From Melioribacter sp. (GTDB lineage Bacteria > Bacteroidota > Ignavibacteria > Ignavibacteriales > Melioribacteraceae), in assembly GCA_023250955.1 (NCBI GenBank), contig JAHEZQ010000024.1:1-63813 (forward strand): DNA of 63,813 bases, in the 5' to 3' direction. Below, piece by piece: positions 9,316 through 18,373 of this stretch (within the stretch, counting starts at the first letter, position 1; every line of letters starts with the position of its first letter). Under the pieces are notes generated by a model. It searched no databases and was not told where the DNA came from. It saw nothing but the letters and a program-made list of their open reading frames with translations. A program made the position numbers and the translations under genes.

Positions 9316-9340
9316 CTCAGAATTACAAAAAGAGGTAAAC

Positions 9341-10510
9341 ATGGCAGTTCCATTTAAATATACTATAAGAAGTTTGATAACAAGAAAACTTACAACATTA
9401 ATTACAGTTACCGGTATTTCTCTTGTTGTGTTTGTCTTTGCCGCTGTTCTTATGATGGCTTACGGTGTTGAAAAAACTTTGGTCGCAACGGGGACAATAG
9501 ATAATGTCAAAGTACAAAGAAAATCTTCTCAAGGGGAAATTTCCAGCATTGTTGACGGTGAGACACAAAATGTAGTTAGAACTTTACCCTACATAGCAAA
9601 AAATAATAAAGGTGAACAAATAATTTCTTCGGAACCGGTAGTGATAATTAATTTGGAAATTAAAAGTGGCGGAATGAGTAACATAACTGTGCGAGGTGTC
9701 TCGCAATTGGTTAATGTTTTGCGTCCGCAATTAAAAATCACCGCAGGAAGAATGTTCAATCCTTCTTTAAGAGAATTGATCGTCGGCAAATCGGTAACAA
9801 ATAAATTTGCCGGGGCCCAGATTGGAAGTAAAATAAAATTTGCCGGTGATTACTGGAGTGTTGTTGGTTTGTTCGAAGCGAACGGTAGCGGGTTTGAATC
9901 TGAAATTTGGGGCGATGCAACTCAACTGCAGAATGCATTTAACCGCGCTAATACTGTTTCAACTATGACAGTTAAATTAGATAATCCCAATAACTTTGAA
10001 AAATTCCAAAGAGCGTTTAATGCGGATAGAAGGCTTCAGCAATTTGAAGTACTGACTGAAAAAAGATTCTTTGAAATGCAATCAGAGTTTCTTGCTATGT
10101 TCATCCGGGTTCTTGGAACATTTATTACAATAATTTTTAGTTTCGGTGCTATCATTGGCGCAACTATTACAATGTATGCCGCTGTTGCTAACAGAACAGT
10201 AGAAATCGGAACAATGCGTTCTCTTGGTTTCAAACGCAGAAGTATTTTGGTTGCGTTCTTAAGTGAATCTTTACTGATTACTTTGATCGGCGCTGCTGTT
10301 GGATTATTCTTTGCATCTTTCTTGCAATTATTTACTATCTCAACACTAAACTTTAATTCTTTCTCCGATTTATCATTTGCATTTGCTCTAAATCCGTCAA
10401 TAATTATTTCATGTTTAATCTTTGCGATTGTTATGGGACTGCTCGGCGGTTTCCTTCCTGCAGTTAGAGCATCTAGACTGAATATTGTTAATTCGTTAAG
10501 AGGCGGGTAG
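9341..10510 (+). CDS. ABC transporter permease, FtsX/MacB family (second)
   Basis: A 389-aa permease paralogous to the preceding one: N-terminal helix (~20-45), MacB-like periplasmic domain, three C-terminal helices and a terminal AVRASRLNIVNSLRGG tail typical of the family. The ATG at 9341 is chosen because SD AGAGG (9331-9335) precedes it. An in-frame extension upstream to about 9308 would be encoded by the dispersed repeat. It is the last gene of the exporter operon, closed by a hairpin terminator. Confidence 0.9.
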   Translation: MAVPFKYTIRSLITRKLTTLITVTGISLVVFVFAAVLMMAYGVEKTLVATGTIDNVKVQRKSSQGEISSIVDGETQNVVRTLPYIAKNNKGEQIISSEPVVIINLEIKSGGMSNITVRGVSQLVNVLRPQLKITAGRMFNPSLRELIVGKSVTNKFAGAQIGSKIKFAGDYWSVVGLFEANGSGFESEIWGDATQLQNAFNRANTVSTMTVKLDNPNNFEKFQRAFNADRRLQQFEVLTEKRFFEMQSEFLAMFIRVLGTFITIIFSFGAIIGATITMYAAVANRTVEIGTMRSLGFKRRSILVAFLSESLLITLIGAAVGLFFASFLQLFTISTLNFNSFSDLSFAFALNPSIIISCLIFAIVMGLLGGFLPAVRASRLNIVNSLRGG

Positions 10511-10536
10511 TATAATAGAATATTTTTAATTGAAAG

Positions 10537-10564
10537 CCCGGTGAATGTTCATCGGGTTTTTTTA
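10537..10564 (+). terminator. rho-independent terminator after exporter operon
   Basis: Stem CCCGGTGA (10537-10544) pairs with TCATCGGG (10549-10556), including one G-T pair. The loop is ATGT, followed by a run of seven T. It ends transcription 27 nt after the second permease. Confidence 0.85.
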
Positions 10565-10667
10565 TTTCTATAAAGTATTAAGAATTTTTAACATGAACTA
10601 TAAGCAGTTTATAACTATTATAGATGTTATAAAAAGCTAACTAAAAATATATATACAAGAGGTTAAT

Positions 10668-11663
10668 ATGAAAAACTCAATCAAGATTATAATTGTATTA
10701 CTATCAGTAATTTTATTTCAACCGGTAAATAATTTCTCACAAAATTCCGGATATAAAATTGTCGGTCGAATTGATATCGGAGGTGAAGGCGGATGGGATT
10801 ATTTGTCGGTTGATGCTTCAATGCACAGACTTTATGTTTCTCATTCAACAAAAATCCATATAATAGATTTAGAGAAGAATACTGTAATTGGAGAAATTCC
10901 AAATCAACATGGTGTACATGGAATTGCAGCAGTTCCGGAATTTGGAAAAGGTTATATAAGCAACGGAAGAGATAGCACGGTTACTGTTTTTGATTTAAAA
11001 TCTTTTCAAGTAATTACCAGTATTAAAATTCCGGGAAAGAATCCCGACGCAATTATCTATGAACCATTCACAAAAAGAGTTTTTACTTTCAACAATAAAA
11101 GTTCAAATGCCACAGCAATTGATGCTAAGACAGATAAAATTGTTGGTACAATTACACTTGATGGCGCACCGGAATTTGCAGCTTCGGATCTTAAAGGTAA
11201 AATGTTCGTAAACCTGGAAGATATAAGTGCGGTTAATGAATTTGATCCTAAAACATTAAAAATAATTTCTAAGTGGTCTATATCTCCGGTATCTGAACCA
11301 TCAGGTTTAGCGTTAGATCGTGAGAACAAGAAAATCTTTTCTGTTGGCAGAAATAAATTAATGGCAGTTGTTGATGTTACATCCGGTAAAGTTATTGCTA
11401 CACCTTCTATTGGTAGCGGAGTTGATGGTTGTGCTTATGATCCCGGAACGCATCTTGCTTTTAGTTCTAACGGAGAAGGAACGATCACAGTGATTAAAGA
11501 AATGTCACCAAATGATTTCAAAGTAATTGATACTATTCCAACACAGAAAGGTGCAAGAACAATTACAGTTGATACAACAACTCACCGAGTTTATACAATA
11601 GCTAATTTAGATGGAGAAAATGGTTCTAAAAGTTTTGGCGTACTAATACTTGATAGTAAATAA
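10668..11663 (+). CDS. secreted YncE-like beta-propeller protein
   Basis: A 331-aa protein with an N-terminal signal peptide (hydrophobic ~5-20, then NNFSQNSG). The rest is a repeated YVTN/YncE-like propeller: recurring units of the form 'V.D..T..VI..I..G..P..I..D' and 'RLYVSHS', 'KRVFTFNN', 'HRVYTIAN'. Such propellers bind proteins or ligands in the periplasm; no catalytic motif is seen. It heads a tightly packed operon with a TolC-like channel, adaptor and RND pump, suggesting an accessory periplasmic role in efflux or sensing (inference). A GAGG SD precedes the ATG. Confidence 0.8.
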   Translation: MKNSIKIIIVLLSVILFQPVNNFSQNSGYKIVGRIDIGGEGGWDYLSVDASMHRLYVSHSTKIHIIDLEKNTVIGEIPNQHGVHGIAAVPEFGKGYISNGRDSTVTVFDLKSFQVITSIKIPGKNPDAIIYEPFTKRVFTFNNKSSNATAIDAKTDKIVGTITLDGAPEFAASDLKGKMFVNLEDISAVNEFDPKTLKIISKWSISPVSEPSGLALDRENKKIFSVGRNKLMAVVDVTSGKVIATPSIGSGVDGCAYDPGTHLAFSSNGEGTITVIKEMSPNDFKVIDTIPTQKGARTITVDTTTHRVYTIANLDGENGSKSFGVLILDSK

Positions 11664-11719
11664 ATTTTAGTTAATTTTTGTTTGAACGAAGACGTGTATT
11701 AAGATATATTGTTAACGTT

Positions 11720-13039
11720 ATGATGATGAAAAATACATTTCTCTTTACTCGGTTCTGTTATAATTTGAAAGGAATTTATCTCCTTCTATTTATTATCACT
11801 TTTTTAATCACAAACCAGATCAAAGCGCAAAATGATTTACAATTTTATATTAACGCTGCTTACCGGAATAGCCCATCGCTGAAAGAAAATTCTAATCTTA
11901 TTGGAATAAGCGAGATTGATAAATCATTAGCTGAAGCTCAATATTCATTACCTCAAATTTCTCTTACATCAAATTATCTTTTTGCACCGTACTTTAATAA
12001 CAACGGAAAATTATTATCTGTCTCCCCTGATCCAGAAGCTGTGGGTTACGATGTTGGAATTACCAACGGCGGACTCTATTCCGCACAATTTAATATTGAA
12101 AAAAATATTTTTAATGGTGGAACAATTGATGCATATAAAAATCAGTCAGAACTGAGGATTACTAACTACCGTAATAACTCAGATTTATTAAAACACACAC
12201 TTAGGAAAGATGTAACAGAACAGTATTTGAATGCTTATCAAGCACAACAGTTATATCTACTGTCTAAAAGTATTGCCGATACAATCTTAAAACCTCTTAA
12301 GATAACCGAAGATTTAGTTTCTAAAGGATTGGCAAAACAATCAGATTATCTATTACTAAAAATTGAAGTTGAAAACCAAAAGATAGTTGCAGAACAATAT
12401 CTAAATGATTTTAGAAAAAATCTTTCGGAGCTAAACATAATCTGCGGATTAAAAGATACATCAAAAGTAAATTTAACAGTTACTGAGCTTAATTTTGAAA
12501 GTACTAAAAGCGGAACGAACTTTTACAAACAATTTGTAATAGATAGTTTGCTAATTTCTAATCAACAAGAAATATTTGAGACAAAATATAAACCGCAAGT
12601 AAATCTATTTTTCAACACAGGGTTAAATGCGGTAGAACTGGAAGGAATTCAACGAAAATTTGGATTGAGCGCAGGTATAAATTTCTCGATTCCTCTTTAT
12701 GACGGTGATCAAAAAAGCTTGACTCAACAGCAGGCGCAAATTTCATTAAATACAGTTAATGTGTTCAAAGAAAATCAAGTTATCACAGTTAAGAATAAAT
12801 TAAAAAATGCAAAATCACAAATTGAATTTTATAAATTGAACTTGAAGAGTATATCAAAACAAATTAGCAATTACGAACAGATGTTAAAAATATCTCAGGC
12901 TGAATTAATGAGGGGACAACTGACCATGATTGAATACATAACACTTATCAAAAATTATCTTGAGTGGAAAAAAAATGAAGTTACAGCCTCTTGCAATTAT
13001 CAACTTGCCATCAATCAATATAATTACTGGAATTGGTAA
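11720..13039 (+). CDS. TolC-family outer membrane efflux protein
   Basis: A 439-aa outer-membrane channel of the TolC/OEP class. A signal peptide lies near residues 12-37 (ending KAQ). Two long helical repeats are visible, with the second half starting after ~230. Three ATGs in tandem (11720-11728) could serve as the start; a TTG start at 11678 is possible but less likely. One base separates it from the adaptor gene, so it should be the outer-membrane component of the following RND system. Confidence 0.88.
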   Translation: MMMKNTFLFTRFCYNLKGIYLLLFIITFLITNQIKAQNDLQFYINAAYRNSPSLKENSNLIGISEIDKSLAEAQYSLPQISLTSNYLFAPYFNNNGKLLSVSPDPEAVGYDVGITNGGLYSAQFNIEKNIFNGGTIDAYKNQSELRITNYRNNSDLLKHTLRKDVTEQYLNAYQAQQLYLLSKSIADTILKPLKITEDLVSKGLAKQSDYLLLKIEVENQKIVAEQYLNDFRKNLSELNIICGLKDTSKVNLTVTELNFESTKSGTNFYKQFVIDSLLISNQQEIFETKYKPQVNLFFNTGLNAVELEGIQRKFGLSAGINFSIPLYDGDQKSLTQQQAQISLNTVNVFKENQVITVKNKLKNAKSQIEFYKLNLKSISKQISNYEQMLKISQAELMRGQLTMIEYITLIKNYLEWKKNEVTASCNYQLAINQYNYWNW

Positions 13040-13040
13040 A

Positions 13041-13988
13041 ATGAATTTTAAAAGGAACAAAATTATTTTCTCATTATTCCTTACTGTTTTGATAACCTTA
13101 CTTATCTCTTGCAGCGGCAAAGAAAAGAAAGAATCATCAGAAGAAGTAAAAGGAATTGAAGTTGTTGTGGGAAATCCTGTAAAAAGAAATATGATTGAAT
13201 ATGCTGACTTAAACGCTAACACAATTTACTTAAAACAAGAAATTATTCGCGCAACGTTTCAAGGATTTGTTGAGAAGACAAATAAAAATATTGGTGATTA
13301 CGTTCAGCAAGGTGATCTTCTTTTCGTAATCAAAACAAAAGAAGCAGACGCTGTAAATAATTCACAATTAGATTCTAGCAGCAAACAATTTAATGGGCTT
13401 GTTAAAATTACTGCGAGAACTGATGGCGTTCTTACTGAACTAAATCATCAAACTGGGGATTTTGTTTCCGATGGCGAACAACTTGCACTTTTAGTTAATC
13501 CTCAATCATTGAGAATAATTCTTGAAGTTCCTTTTCAATTGGCAAAATCAATTTCTGATAATGGTTCATACACAATTCAGTTACCTGATGGCAAAGAATA
13601 CATCACACACGTTAGTAAAAGAGTTCCGTCGATTGATCCTGCTAATCAAACACAAAAATTTATTCTGGAAACAAATACTAAATTAGATTTACCGGCAAAT
13701 CTGAATCTCAATGTAAAAATCCCGATCAAAAGTGTGGGAGAAGCAATTGCATTACCAAAATCTTCGGTGATGACCAACGAGACACAAACAGAATTTTGGA
13801 TAATGAAAGTTGTAAATGATAGTCTTGCAGTTAAGCTTGATATTAAGAAAGGAATTGAAGCTGATAATTTTGTTCAAATTAAAGAACCGCTTATCAACTT
13901 GAATGATCGGTTTATTATTGAAGGGTCGTACGGATTACCAGACACAGCTAAGATTTCAATACAGACCGTTCAGACTAAACAGAAATAA
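13041..13988 (+). CDS. lipoprotein RND efflux adaptor with reduced hairpin
   Basis: A 315-aa membrane fusion protein. The signal peptide ends in lipobox LISC, so it should be an inner-membrane-anchored lipoprotein. The lipoyl halves GDYVQQGDLLFVIKT and TDGVLTELNHQTGDFV are joined by only about 25-30 residues, so the usual coiled-coil hairpin that meets TolC appears absent or minimal. A beta-barrel (~150-230) and a membrane-proximal domain follow. The ATG at 13041 is chosen because it starts the signal peptide, one base after the TolC stop; longer in-frame starts would overlap that gene. Confidence 0.85.
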   Translation: MNFKRNKIIFSLFLTVLITLLISCSGKEKKESSEEVKGIEVVVGNPVKRNMIEYADLNANTIYLKQEIIRATFQGFVEKTNKNIGDYVQQGDLLFVIKTKEADAVNNSQLDSSSKQFNGLVKITARTDGVLTELNHQTGDFVSDGEQLALLVNPQSLRIILEVPFQLAKSISDNGSYTIQLPDGKEYITHVSKRVPSIDPANQTQKFILETNTKLDLPANLNLNVKIPIKSVGEAIALPKSSVMTNETQTEFWIMKVVNDSLAVKLDIKKGIEADNFVQIKEPLINLNDRFIIEGSYGLPDTAKISIQTVQTKQK

Positions 13989-13993
13989 CAATA

Positions 13994-16900
13994 ATGAAAA
14001 AGTTTTATATCAATTATAAAGGACCTATAGCCGCAATACTTTTTTTTATTTTGCTAGGTGGAGTTTTCTCATTCAAAAGTATTCAAACCGGACTTTTTCC
14101 TGACATCACTTTTCCCAAAATTAAAATCATAGCCGAAAATGGTCAGCAGCCTGTAAACAAAATGATGTTGACTGTAACTATGCCGTTAGAGAATGCAATC
14201 AAGAAAGTACAAGACTTGAGATTGTTAAGAAGTATAACCACACGCGGTAGTTGTGAGATTTCCTCTTTTCTCGAATGGAACACAGATGTTGATCTTGGCA
14301 AACTAAGAATCGAAGCACAAATAAATGCGATCAAAGAAACTTTACCGCCCGGAATAAATATTACTGTGGAAAAAATGAATCCTTCTATTCTTCCAGTAAT
14401 GGGATATTCATTAGAAGGTGAGGGTAGAAGTCAAATTGAACTTCGTCAATTAGCTGAATTCACAGTTAAACCGTTTTTATCTAGAATCGTTGGTGTCTCC
14501 GAAGTAGCAATCATTGGAGGTAAAACAAAAGAATACCATGTTATTTTAGATCCAATAAAGATGAGCGCTCTTGGTATTACACCTCAAAATGTTGCATCGG
14601 TTTTATCACAAAGTAATTTTATTTCTTCAAACGGATACATTTCTGATTACAACAGATTATACCTTAGCTTAACAGATGCCGCCATTACGGATATCAACAA
14701 ATTAGAGAACACGATAATTAAAAATACAATGCTGAGGGCAGTGAGTGTTAAAGATATTGCAAAAGTAGAAATAGCAGAAAAAAAAGAATATATAAAGATA
14801 AATGCAGATGGTAAAAATGTTCCGTTGGTTGCTGTACTTAAGCAACCAAACGCTAATTTGATAAACGTTGCAAAAGAAGTTCAGCAAAGAGTTGAAAGGT
14901 TAAATAAATTACTGCCACATGGCGTTCTTCTAAAACCATATTACAACCAGGCAGATTTCGTTAATGGTTCAATCAGTAGTTTAAGAGATGTGTTGTGGAT
15001 AGGATTATTACTTGCAATCTGTGTAACAATTTTTTTCTTAAGATCGCTTAAAGCAAGCTCTGTTGTTTTAATTAGTATACCTGTCACTTTATCATTAACA
15101 CTCTTAATTCTTTATATCGCCGGATATACTTTTAATATCATGACCATCGGTGCTATTGCTGCAGCAATTGGATTAATAATTGACGATGCAATTATTGTAG
15201 TGGAACAAATCCATAGAACACACGAAGAACATCCAGAAGAAAATAGTTTTCAATTAGTGACTGAAGCAATTCAATATCTTTTTCCTGCAATGATAGGTTC
15301 ATCGTTAAGCACAATTGTAATTTTCTTTCCATTCATTTTGATGAGCGGTGTTGCTGGTGCTTATTTCAAAGTGATGACAAATACGATGATCATTACACTT
15401 GTTTGTTCTTTCTTTGTAACATGGATCGGACTACCGGTTATTTATATTTTATTCTCAAAAGAAAAACATAATATCAATGAAAAAAGCAAAGATGTAAAGC
15501 AGAGAATTTGGGTTAACTATTTTATTACCAGACCTATAATTTCAATTTTGTTGTCAGTTCTATTAATAATTTCAGCATTATTAATATTGCCAAAATTGCC
15601 AAGCGGTTTTTTACCAGAAATGGATGAAGGATCAATAGTATTAGATTTTACAAGTCCGCCCGGAACATCGCTTGAAGAAACAAACAGAATGCTTGGTAAA
15701 GTGGAAGAAATATTGCACCGCACCCCAGAAGTTGAAACTTTTTCTTGCCGGCTCGGAACGCAGATGGGATTTTTTATAACCGAACCAAATTATGGCGATT
15801 TTTTAATCCAGCTAAAAAGCAAAAGAGATAAAACTACAGAAGAAATTTCCAATGACATCCGTAAAAGTGTTGAATCAACTCTTCCGGCATTACGTGTTGA
15901 TTTTGGACAAGTAATTGGTGATATGCTGGGCGACTTGATGAGTTCTGTTCAACCCATTGAAATAAAAATATTCGGTGATGATCAAGAAGAATTAAAAAAG
16001 ATTGCAAAAAGAACAGCAGCAATTGTTGAAAGAGTTAACGGCACTGCCGATATTTTTGACGGTATTACAATTGCCGGACCGGAAATTACAATTGAGCCGA
16101 ACATTGCAAAGCTAGCTCAATACAATATTTCTCCAACAGATTTTCAATTTGAGATGCAAAATAAAATTGAAGGAAATATTGTTGGTAATATTATCGAAAG
16201 AAATAGATTAACAGATATTAGAACACTTGAGACGGAAAAAAAGAATTTATCATTGAATGATATTAGGAACAGCCAAATAATTTTACCAAACGGCAAGTTG
16301 AAACCTGTTAGTGAATTGGCTGATATAAAATTAGGCAACGGTGTTGCAGAAATTGAAAGAGAAAATCTAAAAATAATGATTGCGGTTATTGCTCGGTTGA
16401 ATAATCGTGATTTGGGAAGTACGCTGAAGGAAATCCAAAATAAAATTAAAGCAGAGATTTCATTACCAACCGGTTACAATATTGAATATGGCGGGGCTTA
16501 CGCTGAACAGCAGAGTGCATTCAAAGAATTATTAACGATATTAATTATTGCTAGCTTTTTAGTTTTTGTTGTTATTTTATTTCTCTTTAGAAAAATTAAA
16601 ATTGCACTACTCATAATGATTTTATCTTTAATAGGAATTACAGGAAGTTTCTTAGCATTACTGATTACAAACACTCCGTTAAATGTTGGAAGTTACACCG
16701 GCATAATAATGATTGTCGGAATTATCGGAGAAAATTCAATCTTTACTTATCTGCTTTATAGAAAAGCCCGCGATAATTATTCCCGGGATGATTCGATTAT
16801 CTTTTCCATTTCAACACGATTGAGACCTAAGTTAATGACGGCGCTTGGTGCAATAACCGCATTATTCCCTTTGGCACTTGGAATGGGAACCGGTGCGCAA

Positions 16901-17002
16901 ATGCATCAGCCGTTAGCAATTGCAATAATCGGCGGATTAATAATTGCTCTACCACTATTACTAATTGTCTTGCCAACATTTTTAAGAATGATTGAAGATT
17001 GA
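13994..17002 (+). CDS. RND-family efflux pump, inner-membrane subunit
   Basis: A 1002-aa AcrB/CusA-like proton-driven pump with the twofold RND layout: 12 membrane helices and two large periplasmic loops. TM4 carries Asp397-Asp398 (IGLIIDDAIIVVEQ), as in drug pumps. In TM10 the lysine of drug pumps is replaced by Glu913 (VGIIGENSIF), as in heavy-metal pumps of the CusA type. The substrate class is therefore ambiguous. It lies 5 nt after its lipoprotein adaptor and is followed by a PepSY-like protein. Confidence 0.92.
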   Translation: MKKFYINYKGPIAAILFFILLGGVFSFKSIQTGLFPDITFPKIKIIAENGQQPVNKMMLTVTMPLENAIKKVQDLRLLRSITTRGSCEISSFLEWNTDVDLGKLRIEAQINAIKETLPPGINITVEKMNPSILPVMGYSLEGEGRSQIELRQLAEFTVKPFLSRIVGVSEVAIIGGKTKEYHVILDPIKMSALGITPQNVASVLSQSNFISSNGYISDYNRLYLSLTDAAITDINKLENTIIKNTMLRAVSVKDIAKVEIAEKKEYIKINADGKNVPLVAVLKQPNANLINVAKEVQQRVERLNKLLPHGVLLKPYYNQADFVNGSISSLRDVLWIGLLLAICVTIFFLRSLKASSVVLISIPVTLSLTLLILYIAGYTFNIMTIGAIAAAIGLIIDDAIIVVEQIHRTHEEHPEENSFQLVTEAIQYLFPAMIGSSLSTIVIFFPFILMSGVAGAYFKVMTNTMIITLVCSFFVTWIGLPVIYILFSKEKHNINEKSKDVKQRIWVNYFITRPIISILLSVLLIISALLILPKLPSGFLPEMDEGSIVLDFTSPPGTSLEETNRMLGKVEEILHRTPEVETFSCRLGTQMGFFITEPNYGDFLIQLKSKRDKTTEEISNDIRKSVESTLPALRVDFGQVIGDMLGDLMSSVQPIEIKIFGDDQEELKKIAKRTAAIVERVNGTADIFDGITIAGPEITIEPNIAKLAQYNISPTDFQFEMQNKIEGNIVGNIIERNRLTDIRTLETEKKNLSLNDIRNSQIILPNGKLKPVSELADIKLGNGVAEIERENLKIMIAVIARLNNRDLGSTLKEIQNKIKAEISLPTGYNIEYGGAYAEQQSAFKELLTILIIASFLVFVVILFLFRKIKIALLIMILSLIGITGSFLALLITNTPLNVGSYTGIIMIVGIIGENSIFTYLLYRKARDNYSRDDSIIFSISTRLRPKLMTALGAITALFPLALGMGTGAQMHQPLAIAIIGGLIIALPLLLIVLPTFLRMIED

Positions 17003-17029
17003 ATTTCTAACCAAATAGGAATTATCAAA

Positions 17030-17464
17030 ATGAAGAATGCAATAATTTTTTTAACCGTTTTTTTCTTAGTTGTTTCTATAGCAGCACAGAATAAAAAAGA
17101 AGTAAAATTTAGTGAAAAAGCTAAAGCAGCTTTTGCAAAAGTTTATCCTAACGCTACAGATGTTAAGTGGCAAAAGGAAGGGAAGAGTTATGAAGTAGAG
17201 TTCAAACAAAATGGCTTAGCCACATCGATAGATATTGATTCTGAGGGTAATATCTCTGAGACCGAAAGCACAATTGCTAAATCTGATTTGCCAAAAGGTG
17301 TGGAAGATTATGTTGCCATGAACTGTAAGGGATGGATTATTTCTGAAGCAGCAAAAATTGTTAATGCAAAGGGAGAAGTTAAGTTCGAAGCACAGGTTTC
17401 TAAAGGAAAACAGAAAAAGGATTTGTTCTTTACCAAAGATGGAACTTTTATCGTGAAGAAATAG
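17030..17464 (+). CDS. periplasmic PepSY-like protein
   Basis: A 144-aa protein with a signal peptide (MKNAIIFLTVFFLVVSIAAQ). It has two PepSY-like half-repeats: 'FAKVYPNATDVKWQKEGKSYEVEF' and 'GWIISEAAKIVNAKGEVKFEAQV' patterns, abridged here. Proteins of this beta-lactamase-inhibitor-like PepSY type (PF11396-like) are common in Bacteroidota next to signalling or metal systems. Its position, 27 nt behind the RND gene and before a terminator, makes it the last gene of the efflux operon. The ligand is unknown. Confidence 0.75.
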   Translation: MKNAIIFLTVFFLVVSIAAQNKKEVKFSEKAKAAFAKVYPNATDVKWQKEGKSYEVEFKQNGLATSIDIDSEGNISETESTIAKSDLPKGVEDYVAMNCKGWIISEAAKIVNAKGEVKFEAQVSKGKQKKDLFFTKDGTFIVKK

Positions 17465-17500
17465 AAGTTACCTAAAAAGTAAAAATTTAATTGAAAAGAG

Positions 17501-17530
17501 AATCCCTTTCTGTTTAGAAGGGGATTTTTT
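17501..17530 (+). terminator. terminator after RND operon
   Basis: AATCCCTT (17501-17508) pairs with AAGGGGATT (17518-17526) around one bulged G, followed by a T-run. It lies about 37 nt after the PepSY-like gene and ends the operon that begins at 10668. Confidence 0.75.
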
Positions 17531-17603
17531 ATTCATAATAAGCCATAATTGAGTCAGTTTTAATTTGCAGCCACAGCCATATTTTCTTATTTTTGCCAGC
17601 CAA

Positions 17604-18290
17604 ATGTTAAAGAAAATAATCATAGCAATAGACGGTCCCGCCGGTTCAGGCAAAAGTACTGCTGCTAAAAACATTGCACAAAAACTTGGTTTTACTTATT
17701 TGGATACCGGTGCGATGTATCGCGCTATTACTTTTATTGCTCTAAGAAATGGCATCGCCGAAAATATTCCTGCTGTTATTGAAATGGCAAGGCGGATCAA
17801 GTTAAAACTGAGATTTGAAAACGGTGTAACAAGAGTTTTTGTTGATGATGAAGAAGTAACTGAACAAATTAGGACTTCGGAAGTAAATGGAAAAGTAAGT
17901 GATATTAGCAGAATACCTGAGGTAAGGGCAGAGCTAGTTAAGATTCAAAAAAGAATGGGCGAAGAAGGAAATATTGTTGCTGAAGGAAGAGATGTTACTA
18001 CAGTTGTGTTCCCTAAAGCAGATTTGAAAATTTTTCTTACGGCTTCGATTGATATAAGGACTAAGAGAAGATTAAAAGAGTTTCAGGATAAAAATATTCC
18101 GACTACGTTTGAAGAAGTAAAAGCTAATTTGGAAAAAAGAGACAGAATTGATAGCGGACGGGAAATTTCTCCGTTAAAAAAAGCTGATGATGCAATTGAG
18201 TTTGATAATTCCGCATTAACACCTGAACAGGATTATGAATTTTTGCACAAGAAAATTGACGAGATTCTTAAAGATAAAAAGCCATCATAA
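17604..18290 (+). CDS. cmk: cytidylate kinase
   Basis: A 228-aa (d)CMP kinase. The P-loop DGPAGSGKST is at ~8-17, followed by YLDTGAMYRAI and the CMP-binding/lid segment EGRDVTTVVFP; the usual RRxKE (KRRLKE) motif is present. The ATG at 17604 is chosen because the family starts just before the IAIDGPAGSGKS strand; an upstream in-frame ATG would add 13 unrelated residues. The cmk-rpsA neighbourhood is conserved across bacteria. Confidence 0.96.
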   Translation: MLKKIIIAIDGPAGSGKSTAAKNIAQKLGFTYLDTGAMYRAITFIALRNGIAENIPAVIEMARRIKLKLRFENGVTRVFVDDEEVTEQIRTSEVNGKVSDISRIPEVRAELVKIQKRMGEEGNIVAEGRDVTTVVFPKADLKIFLTASIDIRTKRRLKEFQDKNIPTTFEEVKANLEKRDRIDSGREISPLKKADDAIEFDNSALTPEQDYEFLHKKIDEILKDKKPS

Positions 18291-18373
18291 CTGATGTTAA
18301 ACTAAACCAAAACTGCCGAGAAAATTCAAGATGGCGGAATGTTCGAAGCAGAGTAACAGCAGTAGGAGTTAAA

